From NCBI RefSeq assembly GCF_002135295.1, contig NZ_NEGG01000004.1, forward strand, positions 141,994 to 205,993: 64,000 nucleotides of DNA. Direction: 5' to 3'. How positions within the stretch are numbered: position 1 is the stretch's first letter; every line of letters begins with the position of its first letter. Under the pieces are notes generated by a model. It had not been told where the DNA came from. It did no database searches and saw nothing but the letters and a program-made list of their open reading frames with translations. The stretch comes from Acinetobacter sp. ANC 5054. GTDB taxonomy: Bacteria > Pseudomonadota > Gammaproteobacteria > Pseudomonadales > Moraxellaceae. Positions 1-8,640 of this stretch are shown here, one piece after another. Position numbers and translations under genes: made by a program.

Positions 1-543
1 GTAGCTTACTGCCCACACTGTGATGGTCCATTGTTCAAAGGCAAACGTGTTGCCGTCATTGGTGGTGGTAACTCTGGTGTTGAAGCAGCGATTGACCTTG
101 CAGGTATTGTTGAGCATGTAACGCTTGTTGAGTTTGATACTAAACTTCGTGCTGACCAAGTGCTTCAAGATAAATTGAACAGCTTGCCGAACACCACTGT
201 GATTTTGAATGCACTTTCTACAGAAGTGGTGGGTGATGGTTCACAAGTGACTGCATTGAACTACAAAGACCGTGCAACAGATGAAATCAAAACTGTTGAA
301 TTGGCGGGTATCTTTGTACAAATCGGTTTGTTACCAAACACTGATTTCTTAAAAGACACAGCCGTTGAACTTTCAAACCGTGGTGAGATTGTAATTAACG
401 AACGTAACGAAACCAATGTGAAAGGTGTGTTTGCTGCGGGTGACTGTACAACAGTTCCTTATAAACAAATTATCATTGCTACAGGTGAAGGCGCGAAAGC
501 ATCGTTATCTGCATTCGATTACATCATTCGTTCTGGTCAATAA
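1..543 (+). CDS. ahpF: Alkyl hydroperoxide reductase subunit F, C-terminal part (partial at window start)
   Basis: The reading frame is open from base 1, so this is the 3' end of a longer gene. The first residues read [14 protein letters not shown]. The CPHC is the redox-active disulfide of the thioredoxin-reductase-like domain, and the DGPLFKGK context is typical of AhpF rather than TrxB. Next comes a second dinucleotide-binding motif ([12 protein letters not shown]) and a C-terminal FAD-contact block ([15 protein letters not shown]). AhpF takes electrons from NADH through FAD and passes them to the peroxiredoxin AhpC, which reduces organic peroxides and H2O2 in the cytoplasm. The N-terminal glutaredoxin-like domains lie outside the window. 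A hairpin terminator follows about 30 bases after the stop. Confidence 0.93.
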   Translation, partial: VAYCPHCDGPLFKGKRVAVIGGGNSGVEAAIDLAGIVEHVTLVEFDTKLRADQVLQDKLNSLPNTTVILNALSTEVVGDGSQVTALNYKDRATDEIKTVELAGIFVQIGLLPNTDFLKDTAVELSNRGEIVINERNETNVKGVFAAGDCTTVPYKQIIIATGEGAKASLSAFDYIIRSGQ

Positions 544-573
544 GCACTGATACAAATCTAAAGTTAAATTATA

Positions 574-599
574 AAGCCAGTCTTAGGACTGGCTTTTTT
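574..599 (+). terminator. Rho-independent terminator of ahpF
   Basis: A 9-bp stem AAGCCAGTC/GACTGGCTT with a TTAG loop is followed by a run of T, 30 bases after the ahpF stop. Confidence 0.9.
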
Positions 600-773
600 G
601 TAGCTACATTAATCTCTTTTATAACTTTACCCATATTTTAAAATAATGATTTAACAGCAAATAACAGAATATAAGGTCAATCTCTTACACAATGATGCGC
701 AATCCATATCGTTTAAAACTTGTGCAATTTCATTAAAAAGCATTAAGATGAAATAAGTGATCAAGGATTGCTG

Positions 774-1076
774 ATGAATAAAAACTACAAGAATGTTGGT
801 CAGGCCCAAGACTGGAGAATGACGATGCTACACTATCAATATCACTGTGCTTGTTGCAACAAAGTCGTTAATTCAACCGATAAAGAGTGTCCTGAATGCG
901 GCTCACATAATATTCGTAGTCCATTTGGTTTCTGGATATTTTGTATACTCACTTGCCTTGCTGTTGCCATTCTATTTAAAAGCGTACAAGTGTATTTACA
1001 GCAGCATGATACAGACACACCCGCTCAAATGAATATTTTTGAAATTTTACAACACGACGAAAAAACCAATAAATAA
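774..1076 (+). CDS. Small zinc-ribbon-like single-pass membrane protein, function unknown
   Basis: The protein has about 100 residues. AAGGA lies 6 bases before the ATG at 774 and sets the start; an in-frame TTG at 768 is less likely. Near the N terminus are two cysteine pairs, CACC and CPEC, about 17 residues apart, in the layout of a small zinc ribbon. They are followed by one hydrophobic segment (GFWIFCILTCLAVAILF, about residues 50-67) and a polar tail. This suggests a cytoplasmic zinc knuckle tethered to the inner membrane. I do not recognise a named family. The gene stands alone between two terminators, with its own hairpin about 40 bases downstream. Confidence 0.75.
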   Translation: MNKNYKNVGQAQDWRMTMLHYQYHCACCNKVVNSTDKECPECGSHNIRSPFGFWIFCILTCLAVAILFKSVQVYLQQHDTDTPAQMNIFEILQHDEKTNK

Positions 1077-1114
1077 CAGATTTTCCATCAACAGAACTTA
1101 AATTATATTTTTTC

Positions 1115-1146
1115 AAAGCCTGAGTTTACTTGGGCTTTTAGTTTTT
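1115..1146 (+). terminator. Rho-independent terminator
   Basis: A 10-bp stem AAAGCCTGAG/CTTGGGCTTT (two G-U pairs) with a TTTA loop is followed by TAGTTTTT, downstream of the zinc-ribbon gene. Confidence 0.8.
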
Positions 1147-1230
1147 CTACCCTATGGAATACTCAACACCTTAACCTGTGGGCTTTTTTTATTTAAAATA
1201 GCCGCTACAAGATTTATGTAAGTGAATGTC

Positions 1231-1431
1231 ATGGTTCAATTGATAAAGAAAGGTGGTTTACGTGAACGTGCAAATCGCAGTCGTTCGTATAAAGGGTCGG
1301 AAAATACTGAATCGACCCTTAAACCTAATCGCTACCGTGAACATTTAGAACAGACTGAAACCGTAACAACTGATGAGCCACAAAAACAAGACTTATCGGA
1401 TTCAAAAACAACAGAAATGACTCAAAAATAA
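1231..1431 (+). CDS. Small basic/polar hypothetical protein
   Basis: This is a 66-residue frame from the ATG at 1231; GTG at 1222 is an alternative. The N-terminal third is basic (MVQLIKKGGLRERANRSRSY), and the rest is rich in Glu, Thr, Gln and Lys with no hydrophobic segment, so it is probably soluble and largely disordered. No Shine-Dalgarno sequence is clear. Support comes from its isolated position between two terminators and the lack of a better frame on either strand. No family is recognised, and it could be a chance frame. Confidence 0.5.
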   Translation: MVQLIKKGGLRERANRSRSYKGSENTESTLKPNRYREHLEQTETVTTDEPQKQDLSDSKTTEMTQK

Positions 1432-1455
1432 TTACGCTTATAATTTACTTCATCA

Positions 1456-1486
1456 TGAAAAAGCCAAGCAGTTTTGCTTGGCTTTA
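1456..1486. terminator. Bidirectional terminator between the 66-aa ORF and the LysE gene
   Basis: A perfect 11-bp stem AAAGCCAAGCA/TGCTTGGCTTT with a GTTT loop. The T-run is present when read on the minus strand, so it best serves the convergent LysE-type gene. Confidence 0.85.
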
Positions 1487-1513
1487 CAGCATTGAATTTT
1501 ATGTCCTCTGCGC

Positions 1514-2152
1514 TTAAGCACGGAAAAGACTGATAGCATCAAACCACAACCAAATAGCAAAGATCAGGAACAATACACCTGAAATGATATCAATATAACT
1601 TCCTGAACGCTGATACAACACTTTAATTTTTGGCATTGAGACAATCATCATGAGCAGACTGAACACCAAAAAAGTTTGGATGGGAATAATAAATGCCAAT
1701 TGAGTTTTTAAATCCGAACCCGCAGAAGAACTCAGCGCCAAGGAAAATACACTACTAAAATAGATGAGCGTTTTAGGATTGGATAGATTGGTGAATAAAC
1801 CCTGTAAAAAATAATTCTGCGGCTTTCCCAACTCGTCTGAACTGTCCAATGGAACATCTTGCGTAAGCGACTTTAAGCCACCACTCAGCATACCCCAACC
1901 CATTTTTGCTAAAAATAATCCACCAATTAGCATGAGTACTTGTTGAATCCATGGAAACTGTTCAATTAAAACCGTGAAACCGAGTAAAGTCAGCACGACC
2001 CAAACCACAATACCCACTGAAATTCCGGCAATAATTTTTAAAGTATTGGCACGTGTTGTGGAGGCTGCACTTTTAGCAATCAGTAGAACATCTGGACCTG
2101 GGCTAAGCTGCGCCACAAAATGCAGCGCACAAATGGTAAATAACAGAGACAT
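1514..2152 (-). CDS. LysE/RhtB family amino-acid exporter
   Basis: This 212-residue polytopic inner-membrane protein has about six hydrophobic segments. The N terminus carries the LysE/RhtB signature around residues 16-22 (QLSPGPDVLLIAK), and the central region has the NLSNPKTLIYF motif typical of the family. Members export amino acids or their analogues (lysine, homoserine, threonine, leucine) using the proton gradient. The substrate cannot be told from the sequence, and no regulator sits beside the gene. It reads alone on the minus strand into a strong hairpin. The length matches the usual 200-210 residues. Confidence 0.88.
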   Translation of the reverse strand: MSLLFTICALHFVAQLSPGPDVLLIAKSAASTTRANTLKIIAGISVGIVVWVVLTLLGFTVLIEQFPWIQQVLMLIGGLFLAKMGWGMLSGGLKSLTQDVPLDSSDELGKPQNYFLQGLFTNLSNPKTLIYFSSVFSLALSSSAGSDLKTQLAFIIPIQTFLVFSLLMMIVSMPKIKVLYQRSGSYIDIISGVLFLIFAIWLWFDAISLFRA

Positions 2153-2273
2153 GAAGCAATATGTAGAGTGAAATAACCACGATATTATATCGACTGTTCA
2201 AACTAATAACTCGAAATGAGTGCACTTAATTTGAAAATCTAAGTGTTTAAATCTTATATTAAATAAAAGCCAT

Positions 2274-2300
2274 AAAAAAAGCCGAATAGGTATTCGGCTT
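2274..2300 (-). terminator. Rho-independent terminator of fxsA
   Basis: Stem AAGCCGAAT/ATTCGGCTT with an AGGT loop; the T-run is supplied on the minus strand by a run of seven A at 2274-2280. Confidence 0.85.
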
Positions 2301-2316
2301 TCAATTACTGATTAGA

Positions 2317-2892
2317 TTATTTTTGATTTACATCTTTCAGTTCAATTTGTTTCGCATCTGGTGTCACTTCACGTGCTTCGCCATCAATCACACTTGAATC
2401 ACGGCTGCCACCCTGCTGATTTTGCATATCTTGCATTTGACGCATCATGTCCGCGAAAGGATTTTGTCCCTGAGCACCGCCCATGCCTCCCATATCGCCC
2501 ATCATGCCACCCATCATTTTTTCCATCATAGCTTGCTGACGTTTCATCATGGTTTTCATCATGACTGCTTTAAGAGCATTTTGCACAGGTGGAATTAATA
2601 TCAATAGTGCCAATACATCTGAGATTAGACCCGGCAACAGCAACAGAAAACCAGAAATAATTTTCGGTAAATTGCCAGTTAATGCAGGATCACTACTCAT
2701 TTGCCCAGCTTGCATTTGCTGCATTTGTGGCATTAAACCAGTTGAATACTTGCGAATAATATTCAAACCAATGAAAAATGCGATCACGAACCAGAAAAAG
2801 ACGTACCACATACTACCGACGAGGTCGCCCACACCGATCCAGACAAACACTTCGAGGATCAAGCCTGCGAAAATCAGAAGAAATAATTTCAT
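2317..2892 (-). CDS. fxsA: FxsA family cytoplasmic membrane protein
   Basis: The protein has 191 residues. The N-terminal part matches the FxsA layout: two hydrophobic segments at about residues 3-45, a short basic loop, then a third hydrophobic block (SGFLLLLPGLISDVLALLILIP), in which the PGLISD motif is characteristic. The C-terminal 80 residues are unusual in composition: a Met/Gly/Gln-rich stretch (MMEKMMGGMMGDMGGMGG) and an acidic end. In E. coli, FxsA overproduction relieves exclusion of phage T7 by the F plasmid; its normal role is unknown. The gene is transcribed divergently from ruvC. Confidence 0.88.
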   Translation of the reverse strand: MKLFLLIFAGLILEVFVWIGVGDLVGSMWYVFFWFVIAFFIGLNIIRKYSTGLMPQMQQMQAGQMSSDPALTGNLPKIISGFLLLLPGLISDVLALLILIPPVQNALKAVMMKTMMKRQQAMMEKMMGGMMGDMGGMGGAQGQNPFADMMRQMQDMQNQQGGSRDSSVIDGEAREVTPDAKQIELKDVNQK

Positions 2893-3024
2893 GAAAATTA
2901 ATCAAATCTCAGTAAATTAATTTAAGGTGTAACAATCAATTGCTTAATCACTATCAAGCTTTTTTGACACGCTTATGTAACAATATGGGCATTATTTTAT
3001 TTTTAAAGGGCAAATAGGGCAAAC

Positions 3025-3570
3025 ATGTCATTAATTATCGGTATTGACCCAGGTTCTCGCTTAACTGGTTATGGCATCATCGAACAAGATGGTTCAAAAC
3101 TACGTTTTGTCGATGCGGGCACCATTCGTACCGAAACGACTGAAATGCCCGAACGCTTAAAACGTATCTTTGCCGGCATCGACCGTATCGTAAAGTTCCA
3201 TGGCCCAACCCAAGCTGCTGTAGAACAAGTGTTTATGGCGCAGAACCCTGATTCAGCGTTAAAACTGGGGCAAGCACGTGGTGCAGCAATCGCAGCTTTA
3301 ACGAATTTAGATTTGCAAGTCGCAGAATATACCGCGCGCCAAATTAAACAGTCTGTGGTGGGTTATGGTGCTGCGGATAAAGAACAAGTCCAAATGATGG
3401 TGATGCGCTTACTCGACTTAAGCATCAAACCACAACAAGATGCTGCCGATGCCCTTGCTGCAGCCATTTGCCATGCCCATGCCTCTGGTAGTATGAGCAA
3501 AATGGCGGTTTTAAATGCACTTGGTGGTATGGCACGTGGGCGCAGTCGAGTAAGTAGCCGTCGTCGTTAA
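3025..3570 (+). CDS. ruvC: Crossover junction endodeoxyribonuclease RuvC
   Basis: RuvC resolves Holliday junctions by cutting two strands symmetrically, working with RuvAB in recombination repair. The 181-residue frame begins [17 protein letters not shown], the RNase-H-like first strand with catalytic Asp8. Glu67 (AAVEQVF) and Asp139/Asp142 (QQDAADALA) complete the metal-binding set. The C-terminal tail is basic ([11 protein letters not shown]), which suits DNA binding. The start is set by a purine-rich AGGGC about 6 bases upstream. ruvA and ruvB are not in the window. Confidence 0.97.
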   Translation: MSLIIGIDPGSRLTGYGIIEQDGSKLRFVDAGTIRTETTEMPERLKRIFAGIDRIVKFHGPTQAAVEQVFMAQNPDSALKLGQARGAAIAALTNLDLQVAEYTARQIKQSVVGYGAADKEQVQMMVMRLLDLSIKPQQDAADALAAAICHAHASGSMSKMAVLNALGGMARGRSRVSSRRR

Positions 3571-3643
3571 TACAAATAATTCTGTGTTTGTATCCACCTG
3601 ACAACGAGATGATTTTAAAATCACCTGCTCTTAACGATTAATC

Positions 3644-3919
3644 TTAACGCATCATTTTAAAATCATCATAATCTAAGTCATGCATCGGGATAATGTGCTG
3701 ATCTATTTGAGTAACATTAGCACGTAAAGGCCCAATTTGACTGTGTTTCAGGATTTTATGAATGGCATCTTCGCTGCCTATCACCAGTGCTTCAACATCG
3801 CCTGTCGCTAAATTTTTCACATAGCCTTTGAGATCGAGAGCAATCGCTTGTTGCTCAAACCATCGACGATAGCCCACGCCCTGCACTTTGCCTTGTATCA
3901 ATAGTTTTACTGCATGCAT
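3644..3919 (-). CDS. acyP: Acylphosphatase
   Basis: A 91-residue alpha/beta protein that hydrolyses carboxyl-phosphate bonds such as acetyl phosphate or 1,3-bisphosphoglycerate. The family signature GKVQGVGYRRW occupies residues 10-20, with the phosphate-binding loop and catalytic Arg18. The second catalytic residue, Asn36, lies in GYVKNLATG. The length equals the family norm. Its start codon follows the nnr stop by only one base on the same strand, so the two are very probably co-transcribed with nnr first. Confidence 0.95.
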   Translation of the reverse strand: MHAVKLLIQGKVQGVGYRRWFEQQAIALDLKGYVKNLATGDVEALVIGSEDAIHKILKHSQIGPLRANVTQIDQHIIPMHDLDYDDFKMMR

Positions 3920-3920
3920 T

Positions 3921-5408
3921 TTAAACCTCAGCCATTGAATGGTTCACCACATGATAAACCGCTTGCGCCATATCTTGCGCTTGCAAGCCACGCATGCCTT
4001 GCTGCGCTAAATAGTCTCCAGCAATAGCATGTAGGGTCACGATTTCATGCAGATGAATGTCTTGATGAAATTGAGCTTTTAAACTTGCGACCATTCCTGC
4101 AAGTACATCGCCCATACCACCAGTGCCCATACCTGCATTTCCTGCGGTACAAATCCATAATTCATCTTCCAGAATCAAACTACCTGCACCTTTTAATACC
4201 CACTGTCCTTGGTATTTTTCTTGCAGTTGCTGAATCGCCTGAATACGATCTGCTTCTATTTGTGCAGTTGTTATTCCAAGTAATTTTGCCGCTTCACCAG
4301 GATGTGGCGTTGCATAGCTTTGTGTATTCAACTGAACGGGAAATTCTGCTAAATACCAAAGTGCATCCGCATCTAGAACTATTTCTAAATCTGAATTTTG
4401 AATCAGTGGAAACCACGCCTGAAATTGTTGTTCTGCCCAAGCATCACGTCCCAAGCCCATACCAAAACTAATGGCATCGACATGATCAATCAGTTGCTGA
4501 ATGTCCGATTGATTGAGTTCGTTAATATCTCGTAGCATGATATTTGGCGCACGAGACAATATGGCGGTGTGATGACGTGCATCACATACAACAGTCACTT
4601 TACCAGCACCTGCATGAAAGGCCGCTTCGGCAGCCATTATCACTGCTCCGCCCATGTCGGCATGACCACCGACAATCAACACATGACCATAACTGCCTTT
4701 GTGTCCAAAAGCCTGACGCTGTGGTAGATGAATAGTATGCGAAGAGAGTTGTGCCAGTGGACGAAGCTCGGCATCAGTCGGAATACAATCAATGACACCA
4801 ACCAGACCTGCAAATTCTTTACCTTGACCAGTAAACAGCCCTGCCTTTAAGCCCAAAGCGGTATAGGTATAATCCGCTTGAAATGCAATGGGTAAAGGTT
4901 GCCCAGTATTCGCCTGTAAACCGCTTGGGATATCAATGGCAATTTTCAAACCTGTAGATAGATTGAGCCGTTGGACGATCTGTTGCCAATCTTCAGCTAA
5001 CTCACGGTTTAAGCCAATGCCAAACAAGGCATCAATGTAGACATCGTAAGAATGTTGAAAATTAAAATGTTCATAGATATTTAAGTCAGCAGCTTCAGCT
5101 TCTTTATGCGCCAAATGCAAATCCTTTGACTCACCCAATTCAGCCGCATAAATATCTACTTGAAATCCAGCTTGCTTTAAATATTTCGCTGTTAGATAAC
5201 CATCGCCAGCATTATTCCCCTGACCGCAGCATACCGCGACACGTTGAATTTGTTGTTTTAAAAATAGCGGGATTAGCTGCTGCGCAATCGACCAAGCCAC
5301 CTGCTGCATCAACCCATAACTGCTATTGTGCAAGGCAAACCAACGCTGCTCCCACGCTTGAATACTTTGGCTATGATAAACAGGGCTATGGTAAACTTGC
5401 GGACGCAT
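3921..5408 (-). CDS. nnr: Bifunctional NAD(P)HX epimerase / ADP-dependent NAD(P)HX dehydratase
   Basis: This is a metabolite-repair enzyme that returns hydrated NADH/NADPH (NADHX) to the active cofactor. The 495-residue protein has both expected halves. The N-terminal YjeF_N epimerase domain (about residues 1-215) carries CGQGNNAGDGYL. The C-terminal ribokinase-like dehydratase domain (about 225-495) carries GHKGSYGHVLIVGG near its start and the nucleotide-binding GTGGMGDVLAGM near its end. The start is supported by AAGGA 6 bases before the ATG. The gene is divergent from queG with only 22 bp between the two start codons, and it runs straight into acyP. Confidence 0.95.
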   Translation of the reverse strand: MRPQVYHSPVYHSQSIQAWEQRWFALHNSSYGLMQQVAWSIAQQLIPLFLKQQIQRVAVCCGQGNNAGDGYLTAKYLKQAGFQVDIYAAELGESKDLHLAHKEAEAADLNIYEHFNFQHSYDVYIDALFGIGLNRELAEDWQQIVQRLNLSTGLKIAIDIPSGLQANTGQPLPIAFQADYTYTALGLKAGLFTGQGKEFAGLVGVIDCIPTDAELRPLAQLSSHTIHLPQRQAFGHKGSYGHVLIVGGHADMGGAVIMAAEAAFHAGAGKVTVVCDARHHTAILSRAPNIMLRDINELNQSDIQQLIDHVDAISFGMGLGRDAWAEQQFQAWFPLIQNSDLEIVLDADALWYLAEFPVQLNTQSYATPHPGEAAKLLGITTAQIEADRIQAIQQLQEKYQGQWVLKGAGSLILEDELWICTAGNAGMGTGGMGDVLAGMVASLKAQFHQDIHLHEIVTLHAIAGDYLAQQGMRGLQAQDMAQAVYHVVNHSMAEV

Positions 5409-5425
5409 TGTATTTCCTTGTTATT
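5397..5425 (+). promoter_or_regulatory. Possible queG promoter inside the nnr start region
   Basis: TTGCGG at 5397-5402 and GTTATT at 5420-5425 are 17 bases apart, a sigma70-like spacing. If used, transcription would begin at or next to the queG ATG, giving a leaderless message; no Shine-Dalgarno is seen before that ATG. The boxes are weak matches, so this is inference. Confidence 0.3.
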
Positions 5426-5430
5426 CGATT

Positions 5431-6525
5431 ATGGCCGCTTCTACTCCTGCTCAAAAAATTCCTGTTGATCAATTAGATCCAGAATCCTTAAAAGCATGGA
5501 TTAAAACGCAGGCACTTAATTTAGGTTTTTCTGATTGTGTCATCGCCAAGCCAGATGCTCAAGAGGAACTCCCGCGTTTTAAGGAATATTTAAAACGCGG
5601 CTATCACGGCGACATGAAATTTTTAGAAGAAAATCTCGAAAAACGCGCCAATCCTGCCCTTTTGGTTCCAGGCACTCGCAGTATTATTTGTGTACGTATG
5701 GATTATTTGGTGGAAACTCCGAAGCCTCGCTATGTCCCGCATGAACCGAATGCCGCCATTATTGCGCGTTATGCACGCGGGCGTGATTATCACAAAACTA
5801 TGCGTGGACGCTTAAAAACCTTATCTCAAATTATTCGTGAAAAAGTTGGCGATTTTGAATCACGTCCCTTTGCCGACTCGGCACCCGTATTTGAAAAATC
5901 TTTAGCTGAAAATGCGGGTATGGGATGGACAGGTAAACACACCCTGCTCATTCATAAAAAATCTGGTTCCTTCTTTGTCTTGGGCGAATTGTTCACTTCA
6001 CTGGATTTACCTTTTGATGGGCCAGCCGAAAAACACTGCGGATCCTGTTCAGCCTGTATCGACATTTGTCCAACGCAAGCCATTGTCGAACCTTATATGT
6101 TGGATGCACGCAAATGCATTGCCTACTTAACCATCGAATATAAAGGCATCATTCCAGAAGAGTTGCGTAGAGGGATTGGCAACCGTGTGTTTGGCTGCGA
6201 TGACTGTCAGTTGATTTGCCCTTGGAACAGCTTTGCCAAGAAAACCACCATTGAAGACTTTCACCCGCGTCATGGTTTAGATCAGGTGTCTTTATTGGAT
6301 TTATGGCAATGGGATGAGGCAACATTTTTAAGCTGTACTGAAGGCAGTCCAATGCGCCGCACGGGTTATCAAAGTTTTATGCGCAATATCGCGATTGGAC
6401 TAGGTAATGCTGATTATTCACCAGAAATCATTTCCGCATTAAAGCAAAACCGTGAATTGCATGATGAGATTGTGCAAGTCCATATTGACTGGGCAATCGC
6501 AGAACAACGCGCTAAAGCAGATTAA
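5431..6525 (+). CDS. queG: Epoxyqueuosine reductase QueG
   Basis: QueG performs the last step of queuosine synthesis, reducing epoxyqueuosine to queuosine in the wobble position of GUN tRNAs, using cobalamin and two [4Fe-4S] clusters. In the 364-residue protein, the cluster ligands are seen in CGSCSACIDICPTQAI (about residues 202-217) and CDDCQLICPWN (about 253-263). The N-terminal half matches the cobalamin-binding part of the family (YHGDMKFLEEN, PGTRSIICVRMDYL). No ribosome-binding site precedes the ATG at 5431. The gene is divergent from nnr at 22 bp. No other queuosine genes are in the window. Confidence 0.95.
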   Translation: MAASTPAQKIPVDQLDPESLKAWIKTQALNLGFSDCVIAKPDAQEELPRFKEYLKRGYHGDMKFLEENLEKRANPALLVPGTRSIICVRMDYLVETPKPRYVPHEPNAAIIARYARGRDYHKTMRGRLKTLSQIIREKVGDFESRPFADSAPVFEKSLAENAGMGWTGKHTLLIHKKSGSFFVLGELFTSLDLPFDGPAEKHCGSCSACIDICPTQAIVEPYMLDARKCIAYLTIEYKGIIPEELRRGIGNRVFGCDDCQLICPWNSFAKKTTIEDFHPRHGLDQVSLLDLWQWDEATFLSCTEGSPMRRTGYQSFMRNIAIGLGNADYSPEIISALKQNRELHDEIVQVHIDWAIAEQRAKAD

Positions 6526-6758
6526 GATATATCCATATTGATTCAACAAGTTCGCTTTCAAGTTCAAGGCTAAGTTTGCAAAATTTAAAACTTGAACTGA
6601 CCCATTCCATGCAATATTTAATTTTCATTAAAAAACTTTGCGACTAATTCACAGCAATAATGATTAAGTTTGCAACTAAATATACAATCTTATATTTCAA
6701 TCCATTTAAATGTTTTATCGTTAGATACTATCAAACTTGACGTATATTGCCTTTAGCC

Positions 6759-6786
6759 TTGGCATGCTTTCTGTATGATCTATACA
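6759..6786 (+). promoter_or_regulatory. Probable bioB promoter
   Basis: TTGGCA (6759-6764), a 16-base spacer and TATACA (6781-6786) end 30 bases before the bioB ATG. The rest of the 290-base gap between queG and bioB is AT-rich; an 8-bp stem AGTTCAAG/CTTGAACT with a 22-base loop lies at 6561-6598 just after queG. No convincing BirA operator was seen. Confidence 0.45.
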
Positions 6787-6816
6787 ACGATAAAACAATG
6801 ATGATGGACAGCTAGC

Positions 6817-7806
6817 ATGAATTTACGTAATGACTGGACGCGTGAAGAAATTCAAACTTTATATGAGCAACCTTTTTTAGATTTGGTTTTTGAGGCACAG
6901 CGGGTACATCGTGAGCATTTCCCTGCAAATACCATTCAGGTCAGCACATTACTTTCCATTAAAACGGGTAAATGCCCTGAAGACTGCAAATATTGTTCTC
7001 AGTCAGCACATTATGATTCAAATTTAGAAGCTGAAAAACGCATTGCGGTGGATAAAGTTATTTCTGAGGCCAAAGAAGCTCTTGCCTCTGGTTCTTCACG
7101 CTTTTGTATGGGGGCTGCTTGGCGCAATCCACATGAACGTGACATGCCTTATGTCTTGGAAATGGTGCGAGAGGTCAAAGCACTTGGTCTAGAAACCTGT
7201 ATGACACTAGGTATGCTGAACGAATCGCAAGCGGTACGACTTAAAAATGCTGGACTCGATTACTACAATCACAATCTAGATACCTCTCGCGAGTATTATT
7301 CGCACATTATTAGCACACGTACCTTTGATGACCGCTTAAATACCTTGGAATATGTACGCGGCGCTGGCATGAAAGTTTGTAGTGGCGGCATTGTGGGTCT
7401 CGGTGAAAATCGTAATGACCGTATTGGATTGCTACAAGAACTCTCTACCTTGCCGATTCATCCTGAATCAGTACCCATCAATATGCTGGTACCCATTGAT
7501 GGCACACCACTGGCAGACGTTGAAAAACTCGATGTAACCGAATGGATTCGTACCATTGCTGTGGCACGTATTATTATGCCAAAAAGCTATATTCGCCTAT
7601 CTGCAGGTCGTGAATCCCTTTCGGATTCAGATCAGGCATTAGCATTTATGGCGGGTGCAAATTCACTCTTCTCGGGTGAAAAGCTACTGACCACGCCAAA
7701 TGCGGGTGAAGGTAAAGACCGTCAACTGTTTGACAAACTTGGATTGGTCGCTGAAAAAGCCAAACTCAATGCGGCTCAGCTTTCTGTCGATGCGATGACA
7801 GTTTAA
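6817..7806 (+). CDS. bioB: Biotin synthase BioB
   Basis: A radical-SAM enzyme that inserts sulfur into dethiobiotin to form biotin. The SAM cluster motif appears as [14 protein letters not shown] (about residues 53-66; CxxxCxxC). Other conserved blocks follow: [40 protein letters not shown] and [10 protein letters not shown]. The conserved Arg of the [2Fe-2S] site lies in RLSAGRES. The length of 329 is normal. The gene stands alone here, without the bioFCD genes. Confidence 0.98.
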   Translation: MNLRNDWTREEIQTLYEQPFLDLVFEAQRVHREHFPANTIQVSTLLSIKTGKCPEDCKYCSQSAHYDSNLEAEKRIAVDKVISEAKEALASGSSRFCMGAAWRNPHERDMPYVLEMVREVKALGLETCMTLGMLNESQAVRLKNAGLDYYNHNLDTSREYYSHIISTRTFDDRLNTLEYVRGAGMKVCSGGIVGLGENRNDRIGLLQELSTLPIHPESVPINMLVPIDGTPLADVEKLDVTEWIRTIAVARIIMPKSYIRLSAGRESLSDSDQALAFMAGANSLFSGEKLLTTPNAGEGKDRQLFDKLGLVAEKAKLNAAQLSVDAMTV

Positions 7807-7821
7807 AGATAATAGATATTT

Positions 7822-7850
7822 AAATGCCCCTAGATTGGGGCATTTATTAT
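7822..7850 (+). terminator. Rho-independent terminator of bioB
   Basis: Perfect 9-bp stem AAATGCCCC/GGGGCATTT with a TAGATT loop, 15 bases after the bioB stop. Confidence 0.85.
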
Positions 7851-7879
7851 ATCGTGGCAGTTCATACCTCGTTGCATTT

Positions 7880-8107
7880 TCAAGGCTTAGCAAAATTGTG
7901 TGCCGTAATCAAAATGCCATAACCTGCATTCAGATAGTCGCCTTCTCGGATCACGTCTTGCCCGTTTGCATGTTCCACGACTAACTGCTGCTGTATGGCA
8001 TCGTAGTGAAAAGATTCAAAACAATCCTGATGTTGCAATAGCCACGTAATGGTATCCGCTATATTGGCATCGACCGTATAACGCTCTGCTTGAAAGTCTT
8101 TGGTCAT
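7880..8107 (-). CDS. Small hypothetical protein
   Basis: A 75-residue acidic soluble protein beginning MTKDFQAERYTVDAN, with no membrane segment and no signal peptide. It contains two Cys/His-poor halves: a helical N-terminal part (ADTITWLLQHQDCFESF) and a beta-rich C-terminal part (QQLVVEHANGQDVIREGDYL). The frame is bounded by the bioB terminator and a good terminator upstream of it. I do not recognise a family. Its convergent position behind bioB says nothing clear about its role. Confidence 0.65.
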   Translation of the reverse strand: MTKDFQAERYTVDANIADTITWLLQHQDCFESFHYDAIQQQLVVEHANGQDVIREGDYLNAGYGILITAHNFAKP

Positions 8108-8167
8108 CTCTTATCTAAAATTATAAAATCAACACTCAGTGTACTGAATTCATATATTTCAGACATT

Positions 8168-8195
8168 AAAAAAGTGAGCATTAGCCCACTTTTTT
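8168..8195. terminator. Terminator between two small minus-strand genes
   Basis: Stem AAAAAAGTGAGC/GCCCACTTTTTT (one mismatch) with an ATTA loop; it has T-runs on both strands and most likely ends the 35-residue gene upstream. Confidence 0.75.
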
Positions 8196-8212
8196 TACAG
8201 CAAGATTAATCA

Positions 8213-8320
8213 TTACTTAGTCACACCACACTTTCTGCATTCCTTGTGTGAACCGATCTCTTCCATTTGCTCGTATTCATAAATATGGACGCAAAATAGT
8301 TTTCTGAATAAATGAAGCAT
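8213..8320 (-). CDS. 35-residue Cys-containing microprotein
   Basis: The frame extends upstream to 8398, but the ATG at 8320 is preferred because GGGAG lies 10 bases before it and no site precedes the longer start. The peptide begins MLHLFRKLFCVHIYEYEQ and ends with CRKCGVTK. One Cys/His pair (CVH) plus a terminal CxxC could form a small zinc knuckle. The layout (LFC..H ... C..CG) recalls short phage-type proteins such as DUF1660, but that resemblance is from memory only. Its own terminator follows. Confidence 0.5.
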   Translation of the reverse strand: MLHLFRKLFCVHIYEYEQMEEIGSHKECRKCGVTK

Positions 8321-8567
8321 GTTCTTAAAACTCCCGTTTAATTTAATGTTGTGCTTCTTAATATTTCTTCCTGAAATATTTTGGCTTGTGAAAACCATAA
8401 ATAATTAATAATCATATTTTGCCAATGAGTCAAATTTTTTAGTTTAATTTTCCTTAATTTCAGATAATCGGTTAAGACTTAGACAAAACTAACATTCCAC
8501 TGAGTTCTAAGAGGTTTTATTATTAAAACTAACTTAATAAAAGATCACAACTCAACTAATTCGATAG

Positions 8568-8596
8568 AAAAAAACTCCCCCTGAGGAGAGTTTTTC
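8568..8596 (-). terminator. Terminator of the OsmC-YcaO gene
   Basis: AAAAACTCCCC/GGAGAGTTTTT stem (one mismatch) with a CTGA loop; read on the minus strand it ends in a T-run, 45 bases after the stop of the OsmC-YcaO gene. Confidence 0.7.
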
Positions 8597-8640
8597 TAAA
8601 CATTTATGCCAATCAACTTATAAAGTTGATTAATTTCACA

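Noticed and set aside
3605-3665. Repeated GATGATTTTAAAAT palindromes near the end of acylphosphatase
   Set aside because: One copy is part of the coding sequence for DDFKMMR; two short AT-rich palindromes are not enough to claim a repeat element.
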